A stretch of DNA of 64,000 bases from HKCCE3408 sp038530555 (GTDB lineage Bacteria; Pseudomonadota; Alphaproteobacteria; Rhodobacterales; Rhodobacteraceae). Below the pieces are notes generated by a model. It did no database searches. It saw only the letters and a list, made by a program, of their open reading frames with translations, and was not told the origin of the DNA. Below, piece by piece: positions 17,787 to 27,202 of this stretch. A program made the translations under genes and the position numbers. The DNA is taken from assembly GCA_038530555.1 (NCBI GenBank), contig JBCBCN010000001.1, forward strand, positions 496,001 to 560,000, written 5' to 3'. How positions within the stretch are numbered: the first letter of the stretch is position 1; each line of letters begins with the position of its first letter.

Positions 17787-19319
17787 ATGCTCGACACCGC
17801 CTTTGCCTTGCCGCCCGTCAAAACCCTCTCCGGCGCCAAAGAGGATTGGGAGTTGGTCATCGGCATGGAGGTTCACGCCCAGGTCGCCACCCAGGCCAAG
17901 CTGTTCTCCGCTGCGTCCACCGGTTTCGGCGCCGAGCCCAACGCCCATGTCGCTTTCGTCGATGCGGGCATGCCCGGCATGCTGCCTGTAATCAATGAGG
18001 CCTGCGTCGCCCAAGCCGTGCGCACGGGCCTGGGTCTCAAGGCGCAGATCCACCTGTCCTCGGCCTTCGATCGCAAGAACTACTTCTACCCCGACCTGCC
18101 CCAAGGCTATCAGATCAGCCAGCTCTACCACCCCATCGTGGGCGAGGGCGAAGTTCTCGTCGAGATGGGCGCCAATGATCAGGGTCAGCGCATGGCGCGC
18201 CAGGTGCGCATCGAGCGCATCCACCTGGAACAAGACGCGGGCAAATCGATCCACGACATGGACCCCGCGCTCAGCTTCGTCGATCTCAACCGCACCGGTG
18301 TAGCGCTGATGGAGATCGTGTCGCGCCCCGATATCCGCTCCCCTGAAGAAGCGGCGGCCTATGTCTCCAAGCTGCGCCAGATCATGCTCTATCTGGGCAC
18401 CTGCGACGGCAACATGCAAAACGGCAACCTGCGCGCCGATGTCAATGTCTCGGTCTGCCGCCCGGGCGATTACGAGCGCTACCAAGAGAGCCAGGACTTC
18501 GGCCATCTCGGCACCCGCTGCGAGATCAAGAACATGAACTCGCTGCGCTTCATCCAAGCCGCCATCGACTACGAAGCGCGCCGCCAAATCGCCATCCTGG
18601 AGGGCGGCGGCAGCGTCGACCAAGAAACCCGCCTCTACGACCCGGACAAGGGCGAAACCCGCTCCATGCGCTCCAAGGAAGAGGCGCATGATTACCGCTA
18701 TTTCCCCGATCCCGACCTGCTCCCGCTCGAGATCGAACAGGCTTGGGTCGACGATATCGCATCCGAGCTGCCCGAGCTTCCCGACGCCAAGAAAGCCCGC
18801 TTCATGGAGGCCTTCGGGCTCAGCGATTACGACGCGGGCGTGCTGACGGCCGAGCTGGACGCGGCGGCCTATTTCGAAGCCACGCTGGAGACGGCAGGCG
18901 ACGGCAAGCTTGCCGCCAACTGGGTCATCAATGAGCTTTTCGGGCGGTTGAAAAAAGACGACGACCGCGCCATCACCGACAGCCCCGTCAGCCCGGAGGC
19001 CCTGGGCCAGATCGTGGCGCTGATCCGGGCCGAGACGATCTCGGGCAAGATCGCCAAGGACGTCTTCGAGATCGCCTACACCACGGGCCGCGCGCCCGAT
19101 GAGATCGTCGAGACCGAGGGCCTCAAGCAGGTCACCGATACCGGCGCCATAGAGGCCGCCGTCGATAAAATCATCGCCGCCAACCCGGACCAGGTCGAGA
19201 AAGCCAAACAGAACCCCAAGCTCGCCGGTTGGTTCGTGGGCCAGGTGATGAAGGCCACCGGCGGCAAGGCCAATCCCAAGGCCGTCAATCAGATCGTCGC
19301 CGCCAAGCTGGAGCTCTGA
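17787..19319 (+). CDS. gatB: Asp-tRNA(Asn)/Glu-tRNA(Gln) amidotransferase subunit B
   Basis: 510 aa, standard length. Diagnostic stretches are WELVIGMEVHAQ, FVDAGMPGMLPVIN, KNYFYPDLPQGYQISQ, DLNRTGVALMEIVS and EIKNMNSLRF, and the C-terminal YqeY-like tail ending KAVNQIVAAKLE. GatB binds and activates mischarged Glu-tRNA(Gln) or Asp-tRNA(Asn) for amidation with GatA/GatC. gatA and gatC are not adjacent here. Confidence 0.97.
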   Translation: MLDTAFALPPVKTLSGAKEDWELVIGMEVHAQVATQAKLFSAASTGFGAEPNAHVAFVDAGMPGMLPVINEACVAQAVRTGLGLKAQIHLSSAFDRKNYFYPDLPQGYQISQLYHPIVGEGEVLVEMGANDQGQRMARQVRIERIHLEQDAGKSIHDMDPALSFVDLNRTGVALMEIVSRPDIRSPEEAAAYVSKLRQIMLYLGTCDGNMQNGNLRADVNVSVCRPGDYERYQESQDFGHLGTRCEIKNMNSLRFIQAAIDYEARRQIAILEGGGSVDQETRLYDPDKGETRSMRSKEEAHDYRYFPDPDLLPLEIEQAWVDDIASELPELPDAKKARFMEAFGLSDYDAGVLTAELDAAAYFEATLETAGDGKLAANWVINELFGRLKKDDDRAITDSPVSPEALGQIVALIRAETISGKIAKDVFEIAYTTGRAPDEIVETEGLKQVTDTGAIEAAVDKIIAANPDQVEKAKQNPKLAGWFVGQVMKATGGKANPKAVNQIVAAKLEL

Positions 19320-19320
19320 A

Positions 19321-19746
19321 ATGCGCGTATCCCTCGCCCTCATGCTAGCCATCGCCCCAAACCTCGCTCAAGCCCATTCCGTCATCAGCCCATCACGCGT
19401 CGCCGCAGGGGTCGACACACGCTTCGAGATGCGCGTGGGCCATGGCTGTGACGGCGCCGCAACGCAGGAGTTCCGCGTGAGCCTGCCCGAAACCGCGCAA
19501 AACGTGCGCCCCGTGGCCCGGCGCGGCTGGTCGGTCGGGATCAGCCGCGGCGCGGACGGGCTGCAAGAGATCGTCTGGCTCGGCAACCTGCCCGACGAGC
19601 GCGTGGGCTTTTTCGCCTTCATGGCCGAGTTTGCCCCCACCGACGCCCCAGCAGAGCTGATCGCGCGGCAAAACTGCGAGGGCGGCGCGTCGATGATCTG
19701 GGACGGCAGCGCGGATCATCCCGCGCCCACGGTGGTTGTGGAGTAG
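19321..19746 (+). CDS. YcnI-like (DUF1775) exported protein
   Basis: 141 aa. The signal peptide ends at QAHS, so a histidine would become the mature N-terminal residue, as in copper-binding DUF1775/YcnI proteins. Following features fit: SPSRVAAG, FRVSLPE, GWSVGISR, a WLGNLPDERVGFFAF strand and a C-terminal SADHPAPTV. Family role: periplasmic copper handling. The gene starts 2 nt after the gatB stop, so it is probably co-transcribed with gatB, and a strong intrinsic terminator follows. Confidence 0.8.
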   Translation: MRVSLALMLAIAPNLAQAHSVISPSRVAAGVDTRFEMRVGHGCDGAATQEFRVSLPETAQNVRPVARRGWSVGISRGADGLQEIVWLGNLPDERVGFFAFMAEFAPTDAPAELIARQNCEGGASMIWDGSADHPAPTVVVE

Positions 19747-19752
19747 CACTCG

Positions 19753-19774
19753 CCGTTCATCTGAACGGTTGTTT
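19753..19774 (+). terminator. intrinsic terminator after the DUF1775 gene
   Basis: A perfect 7-bp stem CCGTTCA / TGAACGG with a 2-nt loop, followed by TTGTTT, beginning 7 nt after the stop at 19746. Confidence 0.75.
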
Positions 19775-19794
19775 GGCGCCCTGCTTGACGCGGG

Positions 19795-19824
19795 CCACGG
19801 GAGTATTTCGGGAAAGATAAAGGG
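19795..19824 (+). repeat. dispersed GGGAGTATTT...AAAGATAAAGG element, copy 2
   Basis: Reads GGGAGTATTTCGGGAAAG then ATAAAGG in the sense direction, downstream of the DUF1775 gene and its terminator. It is related to the copies at 8691, 42287 and 48855. Confidence 0.7.
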
Positions 19825-19886
19825 AAACAAAGCCTTGACTTGAAACGCTTCTCCATTCGCTCCATGTTTTTTAGTGGGGGTAACGA

Positions 19887-22034
19887 ATGGCCAGAGCGGT
19901 AGAAGCTGGAAAGCTCATCATTGGAGCGATTGCGGTTTGCACCGATCCTACGGGCGCGGCTGCAGCAACGCTTGGCTGCGACACACTCCTCCAAGGCAAA
20001 GCGTGGTTCGAACGCAAGCCAGACGTCGCCAAACTGGCAGCCGAGCTCGACACGGCCTTCGCCAGAAAACTGGCCGAACCCCGCTTCGACAAACCAAATG
20101 ACGCGCGAACACTTTTGCCGCAAATGCTGGAGCGGGTCGTTCTCTCCGAACAAATGATCGTCGAATGCGATCTCGACCCGGACCGCATATTTGACGGCTT
20201 CAAGGCTCGGCTCAAAACAGACCGCGCGGAGTACAATTCAAAAGAGATGCTGGACGCGTTCGAGGCCCTGACGCGTCCCTTGCTCGAAAAAGCTTGCCGC
20301 GACAAACGACTGACAGATGCTTTGGCGCCATTGCTGCATCGAAAGCAATTGCAATACGGCAGGGAAGCACGAGACGAGGCGCGCGAAACCAATGCCAGGG
20401 TCCGAGAGCTTCAAGACATCGTCGAGAAATTGGTTTCTGAAAACGCCGCACTGGCCCAAGAGCTTGGCCTGCAACAGGGGCTCCTCCTCGGGGTCGCACG
20501 CGCCCATGCGGAAAACCGGCCGAGCGATTTTGCCAGCGCCCTGCGTGAAGTCGAGGCCGCTCTGCGGGTCGCCGCCGACGAGAAAGCCAAAGGCGCCCTG
20601 CCCGCAAACACCGATGACGCAGTGAATGCGGTTCTGGCAAAGGTGGATGCCCTGAACGCCGAAGGCGACTTGCGGTTGGCTGCCGAGCTCATCGCCGAAG
20701 AAGAAAGCCGCGCCCAGGCCGGGCTGATCCGGCTTTATGACAAGGGGATCGCGCAGGCCGTCCTGAACCGGGATGTTGAGGTGGCCGTGAGCTATGAATT
20801 GAAGAAGCTGCCTCTGGAGGTGCCGGAGCCGGAGGTGCAATTCGAGGCGCTTCGCAGTAGTTTTATCGAATGGTGTCAACGCGGCCGCGATATGGGCCTT
20901 AATTTCGACCTCGAAGTCAGCATAGCGCTGGCCAGGGAAAGCGAGGCCCGCGCCACAACCGCTGATCAACGCGGCACGGCCCTCAACGATCTCGGCAATG
21001 CTCTCTGGTCTCTCGGCGAACGCGAAAACGGCATCGAGCGGCTCGAAGAGGCCGTCACCGCCTATCGCGAAGCTCTAAAGGAATACACCCGCGACCGCGT
21101 CCCGCTCCACTGGGCTATAACGCAGAATAATCTCGGCAATGTGCTCAGCACTCTCGGCACCCGCAAGAGCGGGACAGACCGTCTCGAAGAGGCCGTCACC
21201 GCCCTTCGCGAGGCTCTCAAGGAATTCACCCGCGACCGCGTCCCGCTCGACTGGGCTATAACGCAGAACAATCTGGGCAATGCGCTATGGAGGCTCGGCG
21301 AGCGCGAGAGCGGCACGAACCGGCTCGAAGAGGCCGTCAACGCCTATCGCCAGGCCCTGAAGGAACGCACCCGAGACCGGGTCCCGCTCGACTGGGCAAT
21401 GACGCAGAACAACCTTGGCAATGCACTCAGCACTCTCGGCGCAAGCGAGAGCGGAACAGACCGGCTCGAAGAGGCCGTCACCGCCTATCGCGAGGCCCTT
21501 AAGGAGCGCACCCGCGACCGCGTCCCGCTGGACTGGGCCATGACGCAAAACAATCTCGGCACTGCGCTCAAAACCCTCGGCGCCCGCGAAAGTGGCACCT
21601 ACCGTCTCGAAGAGGCCGTTACCGCCTTTCGCGAGGCCCTCAAAGAACGCAACCGCGACCGCGTGCCGCTCAACTGGGCCGCGACGCAAAACAACCTGGG
21701 CAATGCACTCAGAGAGCTCGGCGAACGGGAATTCGGCACGGACCGGCTCGAAGAGGCTATCAATGCCTATCGCGAAGCGCTCAAGGAATACACCCGCGAC
21801 CGCACCCCACTTAATTGGGCGGCGACGACTTACATTTGCGCTTATACCGAGGCGATAATTGCCGAACGAACAGTCGATCTGGAGAAAGCAAAGTCCGCGC
21901 TTCCGCTGGCGAAGGGAGCGCAACAGGTTCTGCATGAGGGCGGCCACGAGGTCTGGGCCGAAGGCGCGGGTGAAGTCATCACCGCCATCCAAGCCATCAT
22001 TGCCCGCCTCTCCACCCCCAACTCCAAACCTTAA
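19887..22034 (+). CDS. tetratricopeptide-repeat protein with a helical N-terminal domain
   Basis: 715 aa. Residues ~1-170 form an N-terminal region I do not recognise (a small hydrophobic Ala-rich start, then charged helices), 170-365 are helical with coiled-coil character (RELQDIVEKLVSENAALAQEL), and about 365-655 are six TPR-type units of exactly 47 residues with consensus LEEAVTAYREALKERTRDRV. The tail has a further Ala-rich helix pair. No catalytic motif is obvious and no NACHT ATPase or CHAT protease is fused. Similar TPR arrays often sense ligands or recruit partners. A GTGGGGG-type ribosome site precedes ATG 19887. Confidence 0.8.
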   Translation: MARAVEAGKLIIGAIAVCTDPTGAAAATLGCDTLLQGKAWFERKPDVAKLAAELDTAFARKLAEPRFDKPNDARTLLPQMLERVVLSEQMIVECDLDPDRIFDGFKARLKTDRAEYNSKEMLDAFEALTRPLLEKACRDKRLTDALAPLLHRKQLQYGREARDEARETNARVRELQDIVEKLVSENAALAQELGLQQGLLLGVARAHAENRPSDFASALREVEAALRVAADEKAKGALPANTDDAVNAVLAKVDALNAEGDLRLAAELIAEEESRAQAGLIRLYDKGIAQAVLNRDVEVAVSYELKKLPLEVPEPEVQFEALRSSFIEWCQRGRDMGLNFDLEVSIALARESEARATTADQRGTALNDLGNALWSLGERENGIERLEEAVTAYREALKEYTRDRVPLHWAITQNNLGNVLSTLGTRKSGTDRLEEAVTALREALKEFTRDRVPLDWAITQNNLGNALWRLGERESGTNRLEEAVNAYRQALKERTRDRVPLDWAMTQNNLGNALSTLGASESGTDRLEEAVTAYREALKERTRDRVPLDWAMTQNNLGTALKTLGARESGTYRLEEAVTAFREALKERNRDRVPLNWAATQNNLGNALRELGEREFGTDRLEEAINAYREALKEYTRDRTPLNWAATTYICAYTEAIIAERTVDLEKAKSALPLAKGAQQVLHEGGHEVWAEGAGEVITAIQAIIARLSTPNSKP
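20991..21836 (+). repeat. six 141-bp direct repeats encoding the TPR units
   Basis: Repeat units start at 20991, 21132, 21273, 21414, 21555 and 21696, each exactly 141 bp (47 codons), and are similar at the DNA level as well as the protein level. This suggests recent amplification or gene conversion. Confidence 0.92.
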
Positions 22035-22057
22035 CGCCCGCCCCACCCCGCGCGGCG

Positions 22058-22112
22058 TCTACCCCGGTTCTACCCGCATTCTACCCCAATTCTACCCGCC
22101 TTCTACCGGCCC
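22058..22112. repeat. 11-bp phased repeat array, locus 1
   Basis: Five consecutive 11-bp units starting with TCTACC (starts 22058, 22069, 22080, 22091, 22102). TTAAC lies on each side (at the TPR gene stop and at about 22124). A second locus of the same family is at 63613-63656, with the same GGCCC..CCGGCG..TTAA sequence following. Confidence 0.9.
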
Positions 22113-22223
22113 CGCCCGGCGTTAACCCCCCGACCCCGTAAGCGCTCCGCGCGTCCCAGCTTTCCCCTTCAAATCGCCCCGCAACCGGGCTATCACCGCG
22201 TCTCGAGCGAGAGGGCCCGACAG

Positions 22224-22712
22224 ATGGACAGCTACGAATACAAAGTCATCCCCGCCCCGGAAAAAGGCCTTAAGGCCAAGGGGATAAAGCGGCCCGAGGC
22301 GCGCTTTGCCCATGCCGTCGAGCAGGCGATGAATGAGCTGGGTGCGCAGGGGTGGGAATATTGGCGGGCCGAGGCGCTCCCCTCGACCGAACGCGCAGGA
22401 CTAACCGGCAGCCGCGTGACCGAGCGTCACCTCCTGGTCTTCCGCAGGCCCTTGGAAACAAAGCAAGAATTGGCTCAGACAGCGCGCCCCGTCGGCGCCG
22501 CAGCCCCGCTGAGCGCCGTGCCCGAGCAAACCCGAGAGCCTGTCTTCGACCGCACGCCCGAACCGCAGATTGCGGAGGCCCAAGAACCCATGGAGGACGG
22601 CTCCCAACAGCCCGTCTTCACCCGCCGGATCGAGCTGGCGCGCGAAAGCCGTCAGGCGGCTTTGCAGAAGAGCGGGCTCAGCGCCGCGCCAGAGACCCGC
22701 GAGGGCGACTAG
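22224..22712 (+). CDS. DUF4177 domain protein
   Basis: 162 aa. The first ~70 residues carry the short DUF4177 pattern: YEYKVIPAP at the start, then LGAQGWEYWRAE and HLLVFRRP. The rest is a charged, Glu/Gln/Pro-rich, probably disordered tail. Function unknown; cytoplasmic. It lies downstream of the 11-bp repeat array, which may contain its control region. Confidence 0.75.
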   Translation: MDSYEYKVIPAPEKGLKAKGIKRPEARFAHAVEQAMNELGAQGWEYWRAEALPSTERAGLTGSRVTERHLLVFRRPLETKQELAQTARPVGAAAPLSAVPEQTREPVFDRTPEPQIAEAQEPMEDGSQQPVFTRRIELARESRQAALQKSGLSAAPETREGD

Positions 22713-22727
22713 GCGCCATTCGCCCCC

Positions 22728-22985
22728 TCAAACGCCCTTGATCTCAATCGCCAGAGCGTGGATCTGCCCCATCAGCTCCGGCCCAATCGCGGCATGGATC
22801 GCGCGGTGCCGCGCCAAACGGCTCATACCCTTGAATTCATTTGCGGAAATGACAACCTGAAAGTGGCTCTCACCGCCTTCTTGAAAGCCCGCATGTCCAC
22901 GATGGCTTTCGCTGTCATCGATCACTTCTAGCGCGCTCGGGGCAAACGCCGCGCGCAGCTTGGCTTCAATCTCATCGCGCCGCAT
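22728..22985 (-). CDS. BolA family protein
   Basis: 85 aa. Typical BolA core: D-D-S-E-S-H-R-G-H near residues 23-31, then ESHFQVVISANEFKGMSRLARHRAIHAAI and a C-terminal GQIHALAI strand. BolA proteins work with monothiol glutaredoxins in Fe-S cluster trafficking. The gene diverges from the J-domain gene at 23059, a pairing common in this group of bacteria. Confidence 0.92.
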   Translation of the reverse strand: MRRDEIEAKLRAAFAPSALEVIDDSESHRGHAGFQEGGESHFQVVISANEFKGMSRLARHRAIHAAIGPELMGQIHALAIEIKGV

Positions 22986-23058
22986 TTTTTCGACTTAGCC
23001 CCTTCACCTCTGCGCCCAATCGTCTAAGCTACCGTCCGCATCTTGCAAAGGGGAGATC

Positions 23059-23688
23059 ATGCCCGACAACGATCCGTTCAATTTCGACCTCCGTGTATCG
23101 ACCGACAAGAAGAAGCGGCGCGGCGGTCGGCGGGGCATGTCCGGCGCCTTCGAGACCTCGCAGCGCGTCTGTGAGCATGCGGGTTGTCAGGAGCCTGGGC
23201 AGTACCGCGCCCCTCGCTCGCCGGATGCGGTCGATGACTATCTGTGGTTCTGCAAAGAGCATGTGCGCGAGTACAACCTGAAGTGGAATTTCTTCGACGG
23301 CGCCACCGAGACCGAGATGGAGGATCAAGCCGATCGGGACCGTGTTTGGGACCGGCCGACCAAGCCCTTCAAGCAATCCGCGGAAGAGCGGGCCTGGGCC
23401 CGGCTGGGCGTCGATGACCCGCATCAGGTGCTGGGTGCCAATGCCACGCGCAACCCCGGAAAATCGATCACCGGCACCCGCCGACTGCCCCCGAAGGAGC
23501 GACGCGCGCTGGAGATTCTCGAGGCCAAGGACCATTGGAAGAAGGCTGAAATTCGCAAGTCTTACAAGGCCTTGATCAAGGTTCTTCATCCTGATCTTAA
23601 TGGCGGTGACCGCTCGGACGAAGACCGCCTGCAGGAGGTTGTCTGGGCCTGGGACCAGATCAAAGAGAGCCGCAATTTTGGCACCTGA
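23059..23688 (+). CDS. J-domain (DnaJ-like) protein
   Basis: 209 aa. The J domain is at the C-terminus (about 145-205) with the HPD triad in KVLHPDLNGGDRSDE. The N-terminal part has an unusual Cys/His pattern (VCEHAGCQEPGQYRAP, then WFCKEHVREYN) that could bind a metal. J proteins stimulate an Hsp70 partner; the client is unknown. The C-terminal J domain with a Cys/His N-terminus is a recurring alphaproteobacterial form, found beside bolA. Confidence 0.85.
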   Translation: MPDNDPFNFDLRVSTDKKKRRGGRRGMSGAFETSQRVCEHAGCQEPGQYRAPRSPDAVDDYLWFCKEHVREYNLKWNFFDGATETEMEDQADRDRVWDRPTKPFKQSAEERAWARLGVDDPHQVLGANATRNPGKSITGTRRLPPKERRALEILEAKDHWKKAEIRKSYKALIKVLHPDLNGGDRSDEDRLQEVVWAWDQIKESRNFGT

Positions 23689-23700
23689 GACCGGCGCGCC

Positions 23701-25149
23701 CTAGGCCCGCCAAAAAGCCGCCGTGAACAGCACGAACACCACCACCAGTTCCAACCGTCCGATCAGCATGGCGGCGATCATGATCCATTTCGCGCTGAGC
23801 GGCAGATCGGCGTAATTTCCCTCGGGCCCGATCTCCGGGCCCAGACCCGGGCCGATATTGGCCAAGGTGGCCGAGGCACCGGAGATCGACGTGAGAAAAT
23901 CGAGCCCCGTCAGGCCCAACAGGACCGCGATCAGGGCGAGCGTCACGAAAAACAGCACGAAGAACGCCATGACCGAGCTGAGCACATCCTCGGGCACGGA
24001 CCGGCCCTGATAGCGCGGCTCAAAAACGCCGTGCGGGGTGTAGAGCCTTCGAACTTGGGTGGCGATGGAGGAGAAAAGAAGCTGATAGCGAAAGACCTTG
24101 ATCGAGCACGAGGTCGAGCCCGCACAGCCGCCCACCAGGCCCGCAAAAAAGAAGATGACGACCGACACCGCGCCCCAGGCCTCGTAGTTGGCGCTGGAAT
24201 ATCCGGTGCCTGAAATGATCGACGTGACGTTGAAGAGCGCCTCGCGAAAGCTCAGCTCGACCGCGCCGCCCTGCGTGGCCGTGCGGTAGAGCGTGAGGGC
24301 CAGGACCCCGGTCAGGATCGTGGCGAGATAGGCGCGGATCTGGCTGTCGCGCAACAACGGCTGGGCCGAACCGGCGATCAGTTGCACGAAGCGCACGAAG
24401 GGCACCGAGGCCAACAACATGAAGAGGACGGCGACATATTCCGCCGGTCCCTTGAAGGTGGCGAATGAGGCGTCGTGGCTAGAAAAGCCGCCCGTCGACA
24501 CGGTCGTCATCGCGTGCATGACGGCGTCGAATGCGCTCATCCCCATGACCCAGTAGGCCGCGCCACAGGTGAGGGTCAAAAGGATGTAGATCACAGAAAT
24601 CCGCTGCGCAATCTCGGCGGCCCGGGGAAGGATTTTCCCCATCGTATCAAAGCCTTCGGAGCGGAAAATCTGCATCCCGCCCACGCGCAATTCGGGCAGA
24701 AACACCATCGCGACCACGATGATGCCTATCCCGCCGAACCATTGCATCAAGCCGCGCCAAAGGTTCAGACCCTGGGGCAATTCATCCAGCCCCTCAAAGA
24801 CCGTCGCGCCCGTGGTGGTCATCCCCGACATCGCCTCGAAAACCGCATCGGTGACCGTGGCGGCCGTGGCGCCAAGTACGAAAGGGAGCGCTGCAAAAAG
24901 CGGCAAGACCAGCCAGACGCCGAAGGTCATCAGGAAGGTCTGTTGCAGCGACAACGCCTGGCGCCGGGCCGCGCCGCAGGAGATCATCAGGAACACGCCC
25001 GACAGCACCGTGATCAAAGCGGCCTCTGCAAAGGCGGACCAATGATCATTCTGGCGCGCCAGATCCAGCGCCATCGGAACCAGCATAGACAGGCCGAGCA
25101 CCGCCAAAAGCAGCCCAAGCACATAGCCAACGGGTCGGAGGTCAAACAT
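23701..25149 (-). CDS. trkH: TrkH family potassium uptake protein
   Basis: 482 aa, polytopic inner-membrane protein. Selectivity-filter-like loops are visible: SGMTTTGATVFEGLDELP, TTVSTGGFSSHDASF and NIGPGLGPEIGPEGNYADL, as in TrkH/KtrB. It imports K+ with a cytoplasmic TrkA-type gating subunit, not encoded nearby. The C-terminus RLELVVVFVLFTAAFWR is typical. Convergent with the J-domain gene. Confidence 0.95.
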   Translation of the reverse strand: MFDLRPVGYVLGLLLAVLGLSMLVPMALDLARQNDHWSAFAEAALITVLSGVFLMISCGAARRQALSLQQTFLMTFGVWLVLPLFAALPFVLGATAATVTDAVFEAMSGMTTTGATVFEGLDELPQGLNLWRGLMQWFGGIGIIVVAMVFLPELRVGGMQIFRSEGFDTMGKILPRAAEIAQRISVIYILLTLTCGAAYWVMGMSAFDAVMHAMTTVSTGGFSSHDASFATFKGPAEYVAVLFMLLASVPFVRFVQLIAGSAQPLLRDSQIRAYLATILTGVLALTLYRTATQGGAVELSFREALFNVTSIISGTGYSSANYEAWGAVSVVIFFFAGLVGGCAGSTSCSIKVFRYQLLFSSIATQVRRLYTPHGVFEPRYQGRSVPEDVLSSVMAFFVLFFVTLALIAVLLGLTGLDFLTSISGASATLANIGPGLGPEIGPEGNYADLPLSAKWIMIAAMLIGRLELVVVFVLFTAAFWRA

Positions 25150-25238
25150 AGTGCGAAGGCTTGGCGCGGGGGCACGGGAGGGTCAAGTCTCGGCGGGTCA
25201 AGCCAGCCTAGACCGACACCCGCCGTGCTGAGGCGCCC

Positions 25239-26339
<1,101 letters not shown>

Positions 26340-26365
26340 GGGTTCCCCTCCTGACCTAGCCGATC

Positions 26366-26394
26366 ACATATGCACCCTCTGGCGGGATTTTCAA
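26366..26394 (-). promoter_or_regulatory. putative sigma-70 promoter of folE2
   Basis: On the minus strand TTGAAA (26389-26394) and ATATGT (26366-26371) are separated by 17 nt, with the ATG about 27 nt beyond. Match by eye only. Confidence 0.45.
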
Positions 26395-26464
26395 ATGCCC
26401 GAATGCAACCTCTTGTTGATTGCGGCAACCTTTGGCGCGGACAATCCGGCGGGCGGGCTTAGTT

Positions 26465-27202
26465 TCACGTCTGCGCGTAACGTTCTGCAAAGGCACGCAA
26501 AATCAGGGGTGGGACGGCGATGTCCTCGGCCAAAGCGGCTTCGGTGAGGCTTGCGGCCTCACCCGGCGGAAAATAGCCGCGATCTTTGTAGATGCGGATG
26601 CGGGTGGCAAAGCTCTCCCCGTCCGCCTCGGGGTGGAACTGCGTGGCATAGGCGTGCTGGCCTGCGCGGATCATCTGCATGGGGCAGCTTTCGGACTGCA
26701 CCAAGTGCACAGCGCCCGGCGGCGTGGCCTGAACCGCCTCTTTGTGGCCCACGAGCGCGCGGAACTCCTGCGGTAGCCCGGCAAGCAGCGGATCGGCCCG
26801 GCCCTCTGGCGTCATCGTGCAATCCACGCCGCCAATGGGCTCCCCGAAGCGTGCCTTGGAGACCTCACCGCCCAGATGCGCGGCCAGGATGCCAAGCCCG
26901 TAGCAACAGCCCATGAAAGGAACTTCGCGGGCCATGATCTCGGGCATCAGCGCCAGAAGATCGGCCTCGATGCGCGCCTCGACCGGATCTTTGCTGGCCG
27001 GATCATCGGAGACGCAGCCCGGGCCGCCGCCTACGATGACGCCCGAGACGGCAGACAGGTCGACAGGGGCAAAAGGCGCCTCATCAAGCCGGATACGGCG
27101 TGTGTCGGCCTCAGCCAGGCCCGTCGCGGCGAGGAAACTGCCGTATTCCTCGTCGGCGGCCTCGGTTTCGGGACGAGCCTGCAGGATCAAGAACGGCTTC
27201 AT
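26465..27202 (-). CDS. type 1 glutamine amidotransferase (GMP synthase-like GATase domain)
   Basis: 245 aa. The nucleophile Cys lies in FMGCCYGLGILAAHLGG and the His-x-Glu dyad in TQFHPEADGESF; the oxyanion region GVIVGGGPGCVSD is also present. Stand-alone GATase proteins of this size resemble the GuaA amidotransferase half; the amide substrate is unknown. The start overlaps the metZ stop by 4 nt, so it belongs to the SAM-regulated transcript. Confidence 0.85.
   Translation of the reverse strand: MKPFLILQARPETEAADEEYGSFLAATGLAEADTRRIRLDEAPFAPVDLSAVSGVIVGGGPGCVSDDPASKDPVEARIEADLLALMPEIMAREVPFMGCCYGLGILAAHLGGEVSKARFGEPIGGVDCTMTPEGRADPLLAGLPQEFRALVGHKEAVQATPPGAVHLVQSESCPMQMIRAGQHAYATQFHPEADGESFATRIRIYKDRGYFPPGEAASLTEAALAEDIAVPPLILRAFAERYAQT

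Noticed and set aside
17724..19352. Long open frame (542 codons) antisense to gatB
   Set aside because: It mirrors gatB codon structure, has no motifs and no ribosome site, and is a typical high-GC shadow frame.
22058..22112. Possible CRISPR or plasmid-type iterons
   Set aside because: Units are only 11 bp and have no spacers; there is no replication initiator or cas gene nearby.
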